NCBI GenBank assembly: GCA_045594795.1
Contig: JAZNZF010000030.1
Coordinates: forward strand, 1-49,722
Source: UMGS1532 sp045594795
GTDB taxonomy: Bacteria > Bacillota > Clostridia > Oscillospirales > Acutalibacteraceae
Reading direction: 5' to 3'
Length of the DNA: 49,722 nucleotides
In this document: positions 15,141 to 23,211 of the stretch, in pieces
Layout: every line of letters begins with the position of its first letter
Position numbering within the stretch: the first letter of the stretch is position 1
Notes under the pieces: generated by a model
The model's input: the letters and a program-made list of their open reading frames with translations, nothing else
Database searches by the model: none
Told to the model about the DNA's origin: nothing
Translations under genes and position numbers: made by a program

Positions 15141-15196
15141 AATAGTGAAAAAATAGTGAAAAAATAGTGGATTTCTTAAAACATTTATGGTATAAT
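15141..15196 (+). promoter_or_regulatory. Three 11-bp-phased direct repeats and -10 box upstream of fic
   Basis: AATAGTG occurs at 15141-15147, 15152-15158 and 15163-15169, exactly 11 bp apart with A-tracts between. TATAAT follows at 15191-15196. No good -35 box is seen at the expected place, where the third repeat lies. The arrangement fits an operator or an activator-dependent promoter. Confidence 0.55.
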
Positions 15197-15224
15197 ATAA
15201 TCAGTAAAATAAGAGGGTGTTTTT

Positions 15225-16328
15225 ATGATTAAGGTTACTTTAACAAACGATATTTTAAAGAAAATATCCATTATTGATGAAAACCGTTTTTCCTTTAAAA
15301 CAATTGAAATACCACAAATAACTAAAAATAAACTGCGAAAAAATTCAAAAAAGAAAAGTTCCTACGCTTCAAATAAAATCGAGGGCAACCCACTAACCGA
15401 GGCACAAGCAAATGACGCTATGGAAAGTGATGCGCATAAACATTTTCTAAAACCCGAACAAGAGGTAAGAAATTATTTTTTAGCACTAAATTTGCTTGAA
15501 GAAAAACTCAAAGCAAAAGAACCATTTTCAAAAAAATTATTGCTTGAAGTTCAGGCAATGGTAGAAAAGGGTGCTTCTAAAGAAAAAATCGGTCTTAGAG
15601 GTGAAATGCCTCCTGGTGTACTGTTCGCGGTATATGACTCGGAAACCGGAATACCCGAATATATCCCACCCGAACACACCGATATTCCTACCCTTCTTGA
15701 CGAACTTGTGGAATATGTAAACACTACCGACGACCATCCGCTTATTATCGCGGCTATTATTCATTATCAGTTGGTTACGATTCACCCCTTCGAAGACGGC
15801 AACGGTCGTACTGCAAGGCTAATGTCAGGTTATATTCTTGACCTTAACGGCTATGGTTTTAATGGCATTGGCTCACTGGAGGAATACTTTGCTTACGACC
15901 CCGATGAATATTATGCATCTCTACAAATGGGCTTACCTGCCCTTTTCTATTCCGGCAGAGAAAATCCGCCTCATCCTGAAATTTGGATTAACTACTTTTT
16001 GCGTATGATGGAGTTGTATTCAAAGAAAGTGTGCGAGCTTTCAGAAAACTCTGCTGCCAATGAATTAGAGGGTAGTTTATCATATTTAAACACAAAGGAA
16101 AAGGATTTTTTGTTGTATCTCCTTACAAACCATTTATTTGAATTTACTCCTATTGAAGTCAGCAAAATGCTTGGACTAACTAATAAAACCATTATCAATC
16201 GTTGCGCTATGCTTACTACAAATGGTTTTTTAATTCCCAAAATCGCAAAAGAAAGGGTGCGTTCTTATTCGTTAAGCGACCTTTCAAGAAAAAACGCTAA
16301 AGCAATTATAAAAAAATTAAAAAGTTAA
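15225..16328 (+). CDS. Fic-domain protein with built-in inhibitory helix and winged-helix C-terminus
   Basis: Fic proteins transfer AMP or another phosphate-containing group to target side chains. The 367-residue protein has the catalytic motif HPFEDGNGRTAR at about residues 187-198. Near the N-terminus, SNKIEGN (about 49-55) matches the autoinhibitory (S/T)xxxE(G/N) motif, whose Glu blocks the ATP gamma-phosphate site, so it would be a class II, self-inhibited Fic enzyme. The C-terminal 80 residues (FTPIEVSKMLGLTNKTIINRC) look like a winged helix that may bind DNA, perhaps its own promoter. It stands alone between two terminators. The target is unknown. Confidence 0.93.
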   Translation: MIKVTLTNDILKKISIIDENRFSFKTIEIPQITKNKLRKNSKKKSSYASNKIEGNPLTEAQANDAMESDAHKHFLKPEQEVRNYFLALNLLEEKLKAKEPFSKKLLLEVQAMVEKGASKEKIGLRGEMPPGVLFAVYDSETGIPEYIPPEHTDIPTLLDELVEYVNTTDDHPLIIAAIIHYQLVTIHPFEDGNGRTARLMSGYILDLNGYGFNGIGSLEEYFAYDPDEYYASLQMGLPALFYSGRENPPHPEIWINYFLRMMELYSKKVCELSENSAANELEGSLSYLNTKEKDFLLYLLTNHLFEFTPIEVSKMLGLTNKTIINRCAMLTTNGFLIPKIAKERVRSYSLSDLSRKNAKAIIKKLKS

Positions 16329-16335
16329 AGCTAAA

Positions 16336-16374
16336 AACAGTCCGTATAAGCAGATGCTTTTCGGGCTGTTTTTG
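16336..16374 (+). terminator. Terminator of fic
   Basis: AACAGTCCG pairs with CGGGCTGTT (one G-U pair) across a 17-base loop, followed by TTTGTATTT. Confidence 0.75.
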
Positions 16375-16377
16375 TAT

Positions 16378-16406
16378 TTGACAACCTTCCGCGGCGGTGG
16401 TAAAAT
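16378..16406 (+). promoter_or_regulatory. Consensus promoter placed for a leaderless transcript
   Basis: TTGACA (16378-16383) and TAAAAT (16401-16406) are 17 bp apart. The predicted transcription start, about 7 bases after the -10 box, falls on or next to the ATG at 16414. Confidence 0.75.
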
Positions 16407-16413
16407 TTAGAGT

Positions 16414-17325
16414 ATGAATACTTACAAATGGATAGACAAAAACTGCAAAAGTTTAAAGGGCAAAACGGTTGCTATTACGGGATCTACGGGTGGTATTGGC
16501 GAGTGGCTGTGCGATTACCTTTTATACCTTGGCGCCTCACTAATACTCTTAGACCGCAACCCGCAAAAGCAACAAGCCTTACAGAAAAAATTAATATCAA
16601 AATATCCCTACGCCGAAATTACACTTTTTACACTTGCCTTGGAAAGTGAAACTTCGGTTTTTTCAGCTTGCGAAAAATTAAAGGAACTACCTATAGATAT
16701 TTTTCTGCACAACGCGGGTGCGTACAGTATTCCCAGAAAGCTGTGCAATAGCGGATATGATAATGTTTTTCAAATAAATTTTCTATCACCCTACTACATT
16801 ATAAACGAGCTTTTAGACGGTTTAAGGGTGCGTGGTGGCAAGGTCGCGGTAGTTGGCAGTATAGCCCACAACTACTCGAAATCCGACCCCGATAATCCCG
16901 ATTTTAAAAACATAAAAAAGGCAAGCCTTGTGTACGGAAACGCAAAGCGGTACTTAATGTTCTCTCTTTACGAGCTTTTTAAAAAAGAGGACAAAGCTAC
17001 CCTTTCGGTAGCGCATCCGGGCATAACCTTCACAAACATAACCGCACACTATCCAAGGCTTATTTTCGCACTTATTAAGCACCCTATGAAGCTTATCTTT
17101 ATGCCGCCTAAGGTGGCAACCCTTAGCATTCTAAAGGCATTATTTTTAGACTGTGGTTATAAACAATGGGTTGGTCCGCGACTGTTCGACGTTTGGGGTC
17201 TGCCAAGGGTGAAAACGCTTAAAACTGTAAGTGAAAACGAAAGCGAACAAATAGTCCAAAGCGCCTGCTCGGCGCTATTAAAATATTCCGAGGTTATCGA
17301 CTCTAAAGGGCATATACATATATAA
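16414..17325 (+). CDS. Short-chain dehydrogenase/reductase (probably leaderless)
   Basis: This 303-residue NAD(P)-dependent oxidoreductase has the glycine motif TGSTGGIG (about 22-29), LDRN after beta-2, HNAGAY, and the catalytic Ser (VVGSIAH) and YGNAK (about 173-177), in a pattern like retinol-dehydrogenase-type SDRs. The extended C-terminal half contains hydrophobic stretches (LIFALIKHPMKLIFMPP) that may contact membrane. No Shine-Dalgarno sequence precedes the ATG, no alternative start lies before the nucleotide-binding fold, and the promoter places the mRNA 5' end at the ATG. The substrate is unknown; a link to the following teichoic-acid genes is only positional. Confidence 0.88.
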   Translation: MNTYKWIDKNCKSLKGKTVAITGSTGGIGEWLCDYLLYLGASLILLDRNPQKQQALQKKLISKYPYAEITLFTLALESETSVFSACEKLKELPIDIFLHNAGAYSIPRKLCNSGYDNVFQINFLSPYYIINELLDGLRVRGGKVAVVGSIAHNYSKSDPDNPDFKNIKKASLVYGNAKRYLMFSLYELFKKEDKATLSVAHPGITFTNITAHYPRLIFALIKHPMKLIFMPPKVATLSILKALFLDCGYKQWVGPRLFDVWGLPRVKTLKTVSENESEQIVQSACSALLKYSEVIDSKGHIHI

Positions 17326-17333
17326 TATTATAG

Positions 17334-17362
17334 TTGCAATATTGACGTATAAGTGGTATAAT
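17334..17362 (+). promoter_or_regulatory. Promoter of the teichoic-acid operon
   Basis: TTGCAA (17334-17339) and TATAAT (17357-17362) are separated by 17 bp. The leader of about 75 bases ends in a GGAGG site 8 bases before tarI. Confidence 0.8.
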
Positions 17363-17442
17363 CACTTTAGTATGGGTAAATATTACCACACAAACAAGTA
17401 AATACTATTAAAAGCCAAAGGCTATAAGCGGAGGTACAAATA

Positions 17443-18159
17443 ATGAGTAAGAAAAATGTTTTTGCTGCAATCCTTGCAGGAGGAATCGGTACACGCATGG
17501 GCAACGTTGAAAAGCCAAAGCAGTACCTTAAAATCGGCGGCAAACCTATAATTGTTCACACTATAGAAAAGTTTTTACTTAACGAGGACATGCAGGCTGT
17601 TATCGTTTTAACACCAAAGCAGTGGGTTAATCACACAAAAGACCTTGTTAAAAAATACATTCCAAGCGGACTTGATATTCACGTTATTGAGGGCGGTGCC
17701 GACCGTAACGGTACTATTATGAACGCAATTAATTTTATCGAAACAAACTTTGGTCTTGATGACGATACTGTTATTGTGACCCACGATTCTGTTCGTCCCT
17801 TTGTTAGCCACAGAATTATTGCCGATAACGTTAAGTTTGCTTTAAAATACGGCGCATGCGATACCGTTATTCCCGCCACAGATACCATAGTTTGCAGTGA
17901 AGATGGCGAGGTTATTACCGAAATTCCTGACCGTAGCAAAATGTATCAGGGTCAAACTCCGCAATCCTTCAAAGCCAAAAAGCTTAAGGATATGTACTTA
18001 GGCCTTTCTGATGACGAGAAAAAGATTCTTACCGATGCTTGCAAAATTATGGTTTTAAAGGGCGAAAAGGTATATCTTGTTGAGGGTGAAACCGGTAATA
18101 TGAAAATCACCTACCCTTACGACCTTAAGGTAGCCGAGGCTTTGCTAAAAGGAGAATAA
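17443..18159 (+). CDS. tarI: Ribitol-5-phosphate cytidylyltransferase (TarI; IspD-like fold)
   Basis: The enzyme would join CTP and D-ribitol-5-phosphate to make CDP-ribitol for teichoic acid. The 238-residue protein has the IspD/TarI nucleotide motif AGGIGTRMG, KPKQYLKIGGKPI, HDSVRPFV and TPQSF. IspD (MEP pathway) shares this fold, and ispE lies 7 kb away. The call as TarI rests on tarJ beginning 3 bp downstream and on the export and polymerase genes that follow. A dual role cannot be excluded. The start has GGAGG at good spacing. Confidence 0.82.
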   Translation: MSKKNVFAAILAGGIGTRMGNVEKPKQYLKIGGKPIIVHTIEKFLLNEDMQAVIVLTPKQWVNHTKDLVKKYIPSGLDIHVIEGGADRNGTIMNAINFIETNFGLDDDTVIVTHDSVRPFVSHRIIADNVKFALKYGACDTVIPATDTIVCSEDGEVITEIPDRSKMYQGQTPQSFKAKKLKDMYLGLSDDEKKILTDACKIMVLKGEKVYLVEGETGNMKITYPYDLKVAEALLKGE

Positions 18160-18162
18160 TAA

Positions 18163-19191
18163 ATGCTTAATGCTAAGTTTCAATTAAGAAGGCCGCGCCA
18201 GTTCCAGATATGCTACGAGGATATTACCTTTGACTCAGAGCATGTTATAGTGCGCCCTACACATCTTTCTATTTGCAATGCCGACCAGCGCTATTATCAG
18301 GGCAACCGCCCCGAAGAAGTTCTGCGTGAAAAGCTCCCTATGTGCTTAATTCACGAGGGCATCGGCAAGGTTGTGTACGACCCAACGGGTACCTTTAAGG
18401 TAGGCCAAAAGGTTGTTATGATTCCTAATATGCCGATAGAAACTAATCCCAACATTGCCGAAAACTATCTTCGCAGCAGTAAATTTAGCGGCAGTAGTAC
18501 CGACGGATTTATGCAAGAATATGTGAGAACAGTCCCCGATAGACTTGTAGCCCTGCCCGACGGTATAAACCCTGCAGTTGCCGCATTTACCGAAATAGTA
18601 AGCGTTAGCTACCACGCTATTTCGCGCTTTGATAAAATTGCACACTCCTGCCGCGAAACCGTTGGTATTTGGGGTGACGGCAACCTGGGCTTTGTTACAG
18701 CACTTTTATTTAAAAAACGCTTTCCCGAAACTCGCGTTGTGGTATTTGGTATCAACGAATCCAAGCTTAACGACTTTACCTTTGTTGACGAAACATTTAA
18801 AACCACCGAAATCCCCGAAGGCTTTACAGTTGACCACGCATTCGAGTGTGTGGGCGGTTCGCCGGCACCAAGGGCAATTAACCAGATAATCGACTATATT
18901 AAGCCCGAGGGCACAATTTCTATTTTAGGTGTTACCGAAGAATTAGCACCACTTAATACCCGTATGATTCTTGAAAAAGGCTTAAGGGTATTTGGTAGCA
19001 GTAGAAGCGGCAGAGAGGATTTTGCAGACCTTGTAAAGCTTTACGAGCAAAAGCCCGAGGTTGTTTCCTACCTTGAAAATATAGTGGGCGAGCAAATGCA
19101 CGTGAAGACCATTAAAGATATGGCCGCCGCATTTGAAACCGATATACACAAGCTTATAGGCAAAACAATTATGATTTGGGATGCCGAATAA
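18163..19191 (+). CDS. tarJ: Ribulose-5-phosphate reductase (TarJ)
   Basis: TarJ is a medium-chain dehydrogenase that reduces ribulose-5-phosphate to ribitol-5-phosphate, feeding TarI. The 342-residue protein shows the TarJ pattern: THLSICNADQRYYQGNRP near the N-terminus, LIHEGIGKV, a nucleotide-binding GIWGDGNLGFVTALL and FECVGG. AAAGGAG lies at good spacing and the gap to tarI is 3 bp, typical of the tarIJ pair. The product suggests a ribitol-containing polymer. Confidence 0.85.
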   Translation: MLNAKFQLRRPRQFQICYEDITFDSEHVIVRPTHLSICNADQRYYQGNRPEEVLREKLPMCLIHEGIGKVVYDPTGTFKVGQKVVMIPNMPIETNPNIAENYLRSSKFSGSSTDGFMQEYVRTVPDRLVALPDGINPAVAAFTEIVSVSYHAISRFDKIAHSCRETVGIWGDGNLGFVTALLFKKRFPETRVVVFGINESKLNDFTFVDETFKTTEIPEGFTVDHAFECVGGSPAPRAINQIIDYIKPEGTISILGVTEELAPLNTRMILEKGLRVFGSSRSGREDFADLVKLYEQKPEVVSYLENIVGEQMHVKTIKDMAAAFETDIHKLIGKTIMIWDAE

Positions 19192-19217
19192 ATCATCTTC
19201 TTGAGTTAGGAGAACGT

Positions 19218-20009
19218 ATGAAAAGGTTTTTAAAAGATTTTAAAAAATATTGGGGCTATGCAATATATGCCGCTCGAAGCGAGCTTAAAGCCGAGGTTGC
19301 AAGCTCGTACCTTAACTGGATATGGTGGATTTTAGAGCCGCTTTGCTTTATGCTTATTTACACCTTTATTTTCGGTTTTGTTTTTAACGCAAGCGAGCAG
19401 TATTTCCCCGTCTTCGTTTATATTGGCTTAACCGTTTGGGAGTTCTTTAACAAAAGTGTTCATGCAAGCGTAAAGCTGGTTAAAAACAACAAAAGCATAG
19501 TGTCCAAAGTGTATATGCCAAAGTTTGTTTTGGCCGAGGCTAAAATGATGGTCTACGGTTTTAAAACCCTGATATCGTTCGGAATAGTAGTTCTTTTGAT
19601 GATAGTTTTCAGGGTGCCGATTACCTTTAACATACTCTACACCATACCCTTGATTGCGGCATTAATACTTTTTACCTTTGGTTGTATGTGTATACTACTG
19701 CATTTTGGCGTTTACATTTTAGACCTTTCAAACATCATCAACATAGTTTTAAAGCTTGTCTTTTATATGACGGGTATTTTCTACTCGATAGAAAGTAGAA
19801 TCGGCGGTGCGTATCCTAAGCTTGCAACCTTGCTTGGCAAGTGCAATCCGCTTGCATTTATAGTAAGTAGCCTTCGTTCTTGCGTTATATACAGCGAGGG
19901 TGTAAATCTATTGGTACTTGCAATTTGGCTTGTTTTGAGCTTTGCAATTTGTGCTATAGGTATTAGAACCATTTATAAAAATGAAAACAGCTATGTAAAG
20001 GTGATTTAA
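19218..20009 (+). CDS. tagG: Teichoic-acid ABC exporter permease (TagG-like)
   Basis: This ABC-2 family integral membrane protein would flip lipid-linked wall polymer to the outside with TagH. The 263-residue protein has about six hydrophobic segments (starting at LNWIWWILEPLCFMLIYTF) and the family motif YFPVFVYIGLTVWEFF. I chose the ATG at 19218 with AGGAG five bases upstream; an open frame extends 14 codons further but overlaps tarJ. Its stop overlaps the tagH start (TAATG). Confidence 0.88.
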   Translation: MKRFLKDFKKYWGYAIYAARSELKAEVASSYLNWIWWILEPLCFMLIYTFIFGFVFNASEQYFPVFVYIGLTVWEFFNKSVHASVKLVKNNKSIVSKVYMPKFVLAEAKMMVYGFKTLISFGIVVLLMIVFRVPITFNILYTIPLIAALILFTFGCMCILLHFGVYILDLSNIINIVLKLVFYMTGIFYSIESRIGGAYPKLATLLGKCNPLAFIVSSLRSCVIYSEGVNLLVLAIWLVLSFAICAIGIRTIYKNENSYVKVI

Positions 20010-20749
20010 TGGATAATCTTGCAATAAAGGTTTCTAACCTTACGATACGGTATAAAAATCTTGTTTCGTATTCTTTAAGAAACAGCCTGTTTAAATTTAA
20101 TAAAGCCAAAAAGGAAGATTTCGTTGCCGTAAACAACGTATCCTTTGAGGTGCCCAAGGGTCAAATACTTGGAATAATAGGTAAAAACGGCAGTGGTAAA
20201 TCCACTATGCTAAAAGCACTTGCTGGCATTTTCTCGGCAGACGAGGGTTCTATTGAAACCTACGGCAACTCGGTATCGTTACTTGCTATTGGCGTTGGCT
20301 TTCAAAAAGAGCTTTCGGGTAGAGAAAACATTCTGCTTTCCGGCCTACTTTTAGGTTTTACCGAGCAGGAGATTCGTAGCAAGGTAGACTCAATAATAGA
20401 ATTCTCGGGGTTGGGTAAGTTTATAGATATGCCTGTGCGTACCTATTCAAGCGGTATGCACTCTAAACTTGCCTTCTCTATAACCGCTATGCTTGAAACC
20501 GACATTATGTTAATAGACGAGGTTTTAAGTGTTGGCGACCAGCGCTTTAAGAAAAAGAGCTATGAAAAAATGCAAAGCCTTATTGAAGATAAAACTCGTA
20601 CTGTTGTTATTGTTTCACATAACATTGGAACCTTGCGCAAGCTGTGTGATACTGTTATGTGGATGCACGACGGAAAAATTATGGACTTCGGCGATGCTAA
20701 TGAAATTTTAGATAAGTACGAGAACTTTATGGAGGCAGAAGAGCAATGA
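20009..20749 (+). CDS. tagH: Teichoic-acid ABC exporter ATPase (TagH-like)
   Basis: This is the nucleotide-binding subunit for TagG. The 246-residue protein has Walker A GKNGSGKSTM, the signature YSSGMHSKLAFS, Walker B IMLIDEVLSVGDQRF and the switch VSHN. The early FVAVNNVSFEVPKGQ and the GVGFQKELSGRENI region place it with O-antigen/teichoic-acid exporters. It lacks the long C-terminal extension of Bacillus TagH (about 527 residues), as in many related exporters. The end overlaps the next gene by 4 bases. Confidence 0.9.
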   Translation: MDNLAIKVSNLTIRYKNLVSYSLRNSLFKFNKAKKEDFVAVNNVSFEVPKGQILGIIGKNGSGKSTMLKALAGIFSADEGSIETYGNSVSLLAIGVGFQKELSGRENILLSGLLLGFTEQEIRSKVDSIIEFSGLGKFIDMPVRTYSSGMHSKLAFSITAMLETDIMLIDEVLSVGDQRFKKKSYEKMQSLIEDKTRTVVIVSHNIGTLRKLCDTVMWMHDGKIMDFGDANEILDKYENFMEAEEQ

Positions 20750-23157
20750 AAGACGCAATAGTGCACCTTCTAAAAAGGCTAAGTCTTATTGGCATTTATA
20801 AATTTTACAAAAGGGTAAAGGCGAGGTTTTTTAAAATTATTACCCTGCGAATTATTTTCCCAAGGGCATATTATAAAAACGCAAAAACCCCTGTTAATCC
20901 TAATAAAATTGTGTTTATTGAGGTTCGTTTAAATGAAGTAACCAATAGCTTTAAGTTGCTTTACGACAAGCTTATTACCGAATACGATTACGATATTCAC
21001 ACCCATTTTTTAAGAAACACATTTGTTCCGCTTAGGGAGTATATTACGCGTTGTCGCGATATGATGGCAGACATAGCCACGGCCAAATACGTTTTTGTAA
21101 ATGAAGCTTCAAACGTTGTAAGCTGTGTTAAGGTGCGCCCCGAAACCGTTATTACACAAACCTGGCACGGTTGCGGCGCGTTTAAAAAATTCGGTTTTTC
21201 TACCGCCGAGCTTATCTTTGGCGAATCGAGAAAAGAAATGCTACGTTTTCCCTTTTATAAAAACTATTCCCACGTAACCATAAGCAGCCCCGAGGTTGCT
21301 TGGGCATACGAAGAGGCTATGAACCTGCACGATAACAAAGAGGCTATTAAGGCTATCGGCACCAGCCGTACAGACGTATTTTACGATGAGGATTTTATTA
21401 AAGCCTCCTTCGATAAGCTATATGCCTTTATGCCCGAAGCTGTTGGCAAAAAGGTTATCCTGTACGCGCCAACCTTTAGGGGTAGAGTAGCAAATGGAAA
21501 AACCCCAAATATGCTTAACGTAGAGATGTTCAAAGAGGCTTTGGGAGAGGAATATGTTTTACTTGCAAAGCACCACCCCTTAGTGCGCAAGCCACCCCAA
21601 ATCCCCGAAAGCTGTAGCGACTTTGCAGCAGACTTTTCAAATGCTATGAGCATAGAAGAATTACTTGCGGTAAGTGATATCTGTATCTCAGATTATTCTT
21701 CGCTTGTGTTTGAATATTCACTTTACGAAAGACCTCTTATATTCTTCTCGTACGACTTAGATGAGTATTTCGACTGGCGCGGCTTCTATTACGACTACAA
21801 CGAATTAGCACCAGGTCCTGTTTTTAAAACCAATCTCCAGATGATTGATTATATTAAGAACATAGACACAAGGTTCGATAAGGATAGAGTTCACGCATTC
21901 CGCGAAAAATTTATGTCGTCTTGCGACGGCCACGCTACCGAACGACTTATGCAAACCGTTTTTGGTGACGACCTTAAAAATCACCGCAGAGAAACCGCTT
22001 TACAGGGCGAGTATCATACCGTACCCAACGCAAGCGAGCTTTTCTCTACCCGTGCAAACCGCATAGCTAACCTTTCTAAGCTTGGTGAAACTGCACGCAA
22101 GCTATACAGCGGCTATAGTGACAAGGATATTGTAAAAGGCAAGGTGCTGATACTTAGCAACGGAAAGCTTAATGCAACCCTTAAACGCATAAAAAATGCC
22201 ATTTCAAAGAGCTCGTCTGTTGTTGTTATGAGCACGCTTGACAAAGACCTTAAAGCGCTTGTAAAAGAAATTGCAACTTCGGGCACTATTATTCTTAGCG
22301 AGACTTGTGACGTTATTAATGCACTGCAGATAAGAGAAAACACTAAGGTGGTACAGCTCTGGGATAAGGTGTTCCCGTTCCAAAAGTTTGGCTACAGCAC
22401 AAAGGGTGTTGTTGCAGGGCTCGAAAACGATTATCTTGCCGCCTCGCCCTTGCATAAAAATTACAGCCTTGTTCCAGTGGCCTCACCTGCACTTTGCGAT
22501 ATATATAAAGAGGCATTTAATATTGCTGATAACAATATAATTCAACCGTTAGGCGCTGCGGCAACAGACGTGCTTTTCAGTAAAAGCTTTGCTAAAAACG
22601 CAAAACTCAAACTCGAGCAAAAATTCCCTGCCGCTAAAGGCAAAAAGGTTATCTTCTATCTGCACGAGCCACGCCAAACACTTTGGAATCCGACAACAGA
22701 TGTGTTCCTTGATTACTTAAATATGAACGAATATTTAAGCAACGAGTATGTTTTGCTTTACTATTGGAATCGCGAAAACGAACGTACACTTCCAATGCAG
22801 GCTTATATGAACGGATTTATGGCTAATATGTATGGCGAAATGAGTATTGACGAGCTTATGTCTGTAGCTGATATAATGATTGGTGACTACAAAGAAGAGG
22901 TCTTTACTTTTGCCGTAACAGGAAAACCTATATTCCTATACGCACCCGACCATAAAACTTATTTTTATAAAACCGATTCGTATTTCGGTTACGAAGAAAT
23001 TGCACCGGGTCCAATCTTTACAAATACAAAAGAGCTAACCCAGGCAATCGTTAACATTGATAGCTACGACACTTCAAAGCTTACCGCCTTCCGCGAAAAG
23101 TATCTTGCAAATTGCGATGGCTCTGCTACAGAACGAATTATCAAGGCTATTATTTAA
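20746..23157 (+). CDS. Tandem-domain polyol-phosphate (teichoic acid) transferase with degenerate second domain
   Basis: The 803-residue protein contains two consecutive TagF/TarL-type (CDP-glycerol glycerophosphotransferase) domains. Domain 1 (about 60-410) keeps TWHGCGAFKKFGFS (WHG at about 140), YAPTFRGR, AKHHPLVR and SDYSSLVFEYSLY, the conserved His/Ser pattern of active enzymes. Domain 2 (about 460-803) aligns along its length but reads LWDKVFPFQKFGYS, YLHEPRQ, YYWNRE and GDYKEEVFTFAVT at the same places, losing the catalytic histidines and the SS pair. I infer one active transferase domain plus a non-catalytic partner that may bind polymer or set length. The N-terminus is basic and amphipathic, fitting peripheral membrane attachment. 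It follows tagGH with a 4-base overlap; CDP-ribitol from TarIJ is the likely donor. Confidence 0.88.
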   Translation: MKDAIVHLLKRLSLIGIYKFYKRVKARFFKIITLRIIFPRAYYKNAKTPVNPNKIVFIEVRLNEVTNSFKLLYDKLITEYDYDIHTHFLRNTFVPLREYITRCRDMMADIATAKYVFVNEASNVVSCVKVRPETVITQTWHGCGAFKKFGFSTAELIFGESRKEMLRFPFYKNYSHVTISSPEVAWAYEEAMNLHDNKEAIKAIGTSRTDVFYDEDFIKASFDKLYAFMPEAVGKKVILYAPTFRGRVANGKTPNMLNVEMFKEALGEEYVLLAKHHPLVRKPPQIPESCSDFAADFSNAMSIEELLAVSDICISDYSSLVFEYSLYERPLIFFSYDLDEYFDWRGFYYDYNELAPGPVFKTNLQMIDYIKNIDTRFDKDRVHAFREKFMSSCDGHATERLMQTVFGDDLKNHRRETALQGEYHTVPNASELFSTRANRIANLSKLGETARKLYSGYSDKDIVKGKVLILSNGKLNATLKRIKNAISKSSSVVVMSTLDKDLKALVKEIATSGTIILSETCDVINALQIRENTKVVQLWDKVFPFQKFGYSTKGVVAGLENDYLAASPLHKNYSLVPVASPALCDIYKEAFNIADNNIIQPLGAAATDVLFSKSFAKNAKLKLEQKFPAAKGKKVIFYLHEPRQTLWNPTTDVFLDYLNMNEYLSNEYVLLYYWNRENERTLPMQAYMNGFMANMYGEMSIDELMSVADIMIGDYKEEVFTFAVTGKPIFLYAPDHKTYFYKTDSYFGYEEIAPGPIFTNTKELTQAIVNIDSYDTSKLTAFREKYLANCDGSATERIIKAII

Positions 23158-23163
23158 ACACAA

Positions 23164-23201
23164 AAAGAAGGTTCAACCGTTTTGGTTAAACCTTCTTTTT
23201 T
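23164..23201. terminator. Bidirectional terminator between the teichoic-acid operon and UPF0210
   Basis: AAAGAAGGTTCAACC pairs with GGTTAAACCTTCTTT (one mismatch) around a 5-base loop, with T-runs on both strands. It sits between convergent genes. Confidence 0.9.
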
Positions 23202-23211
23202 AGTATCTTTT

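Noticed and set aside
17443..18159. Calling this gene ispD because ispE is in the window
   Set aside because: The 3-bp linkage to tarJ and the tagGH/transferase context favour TarI, although a dual role remains possible.
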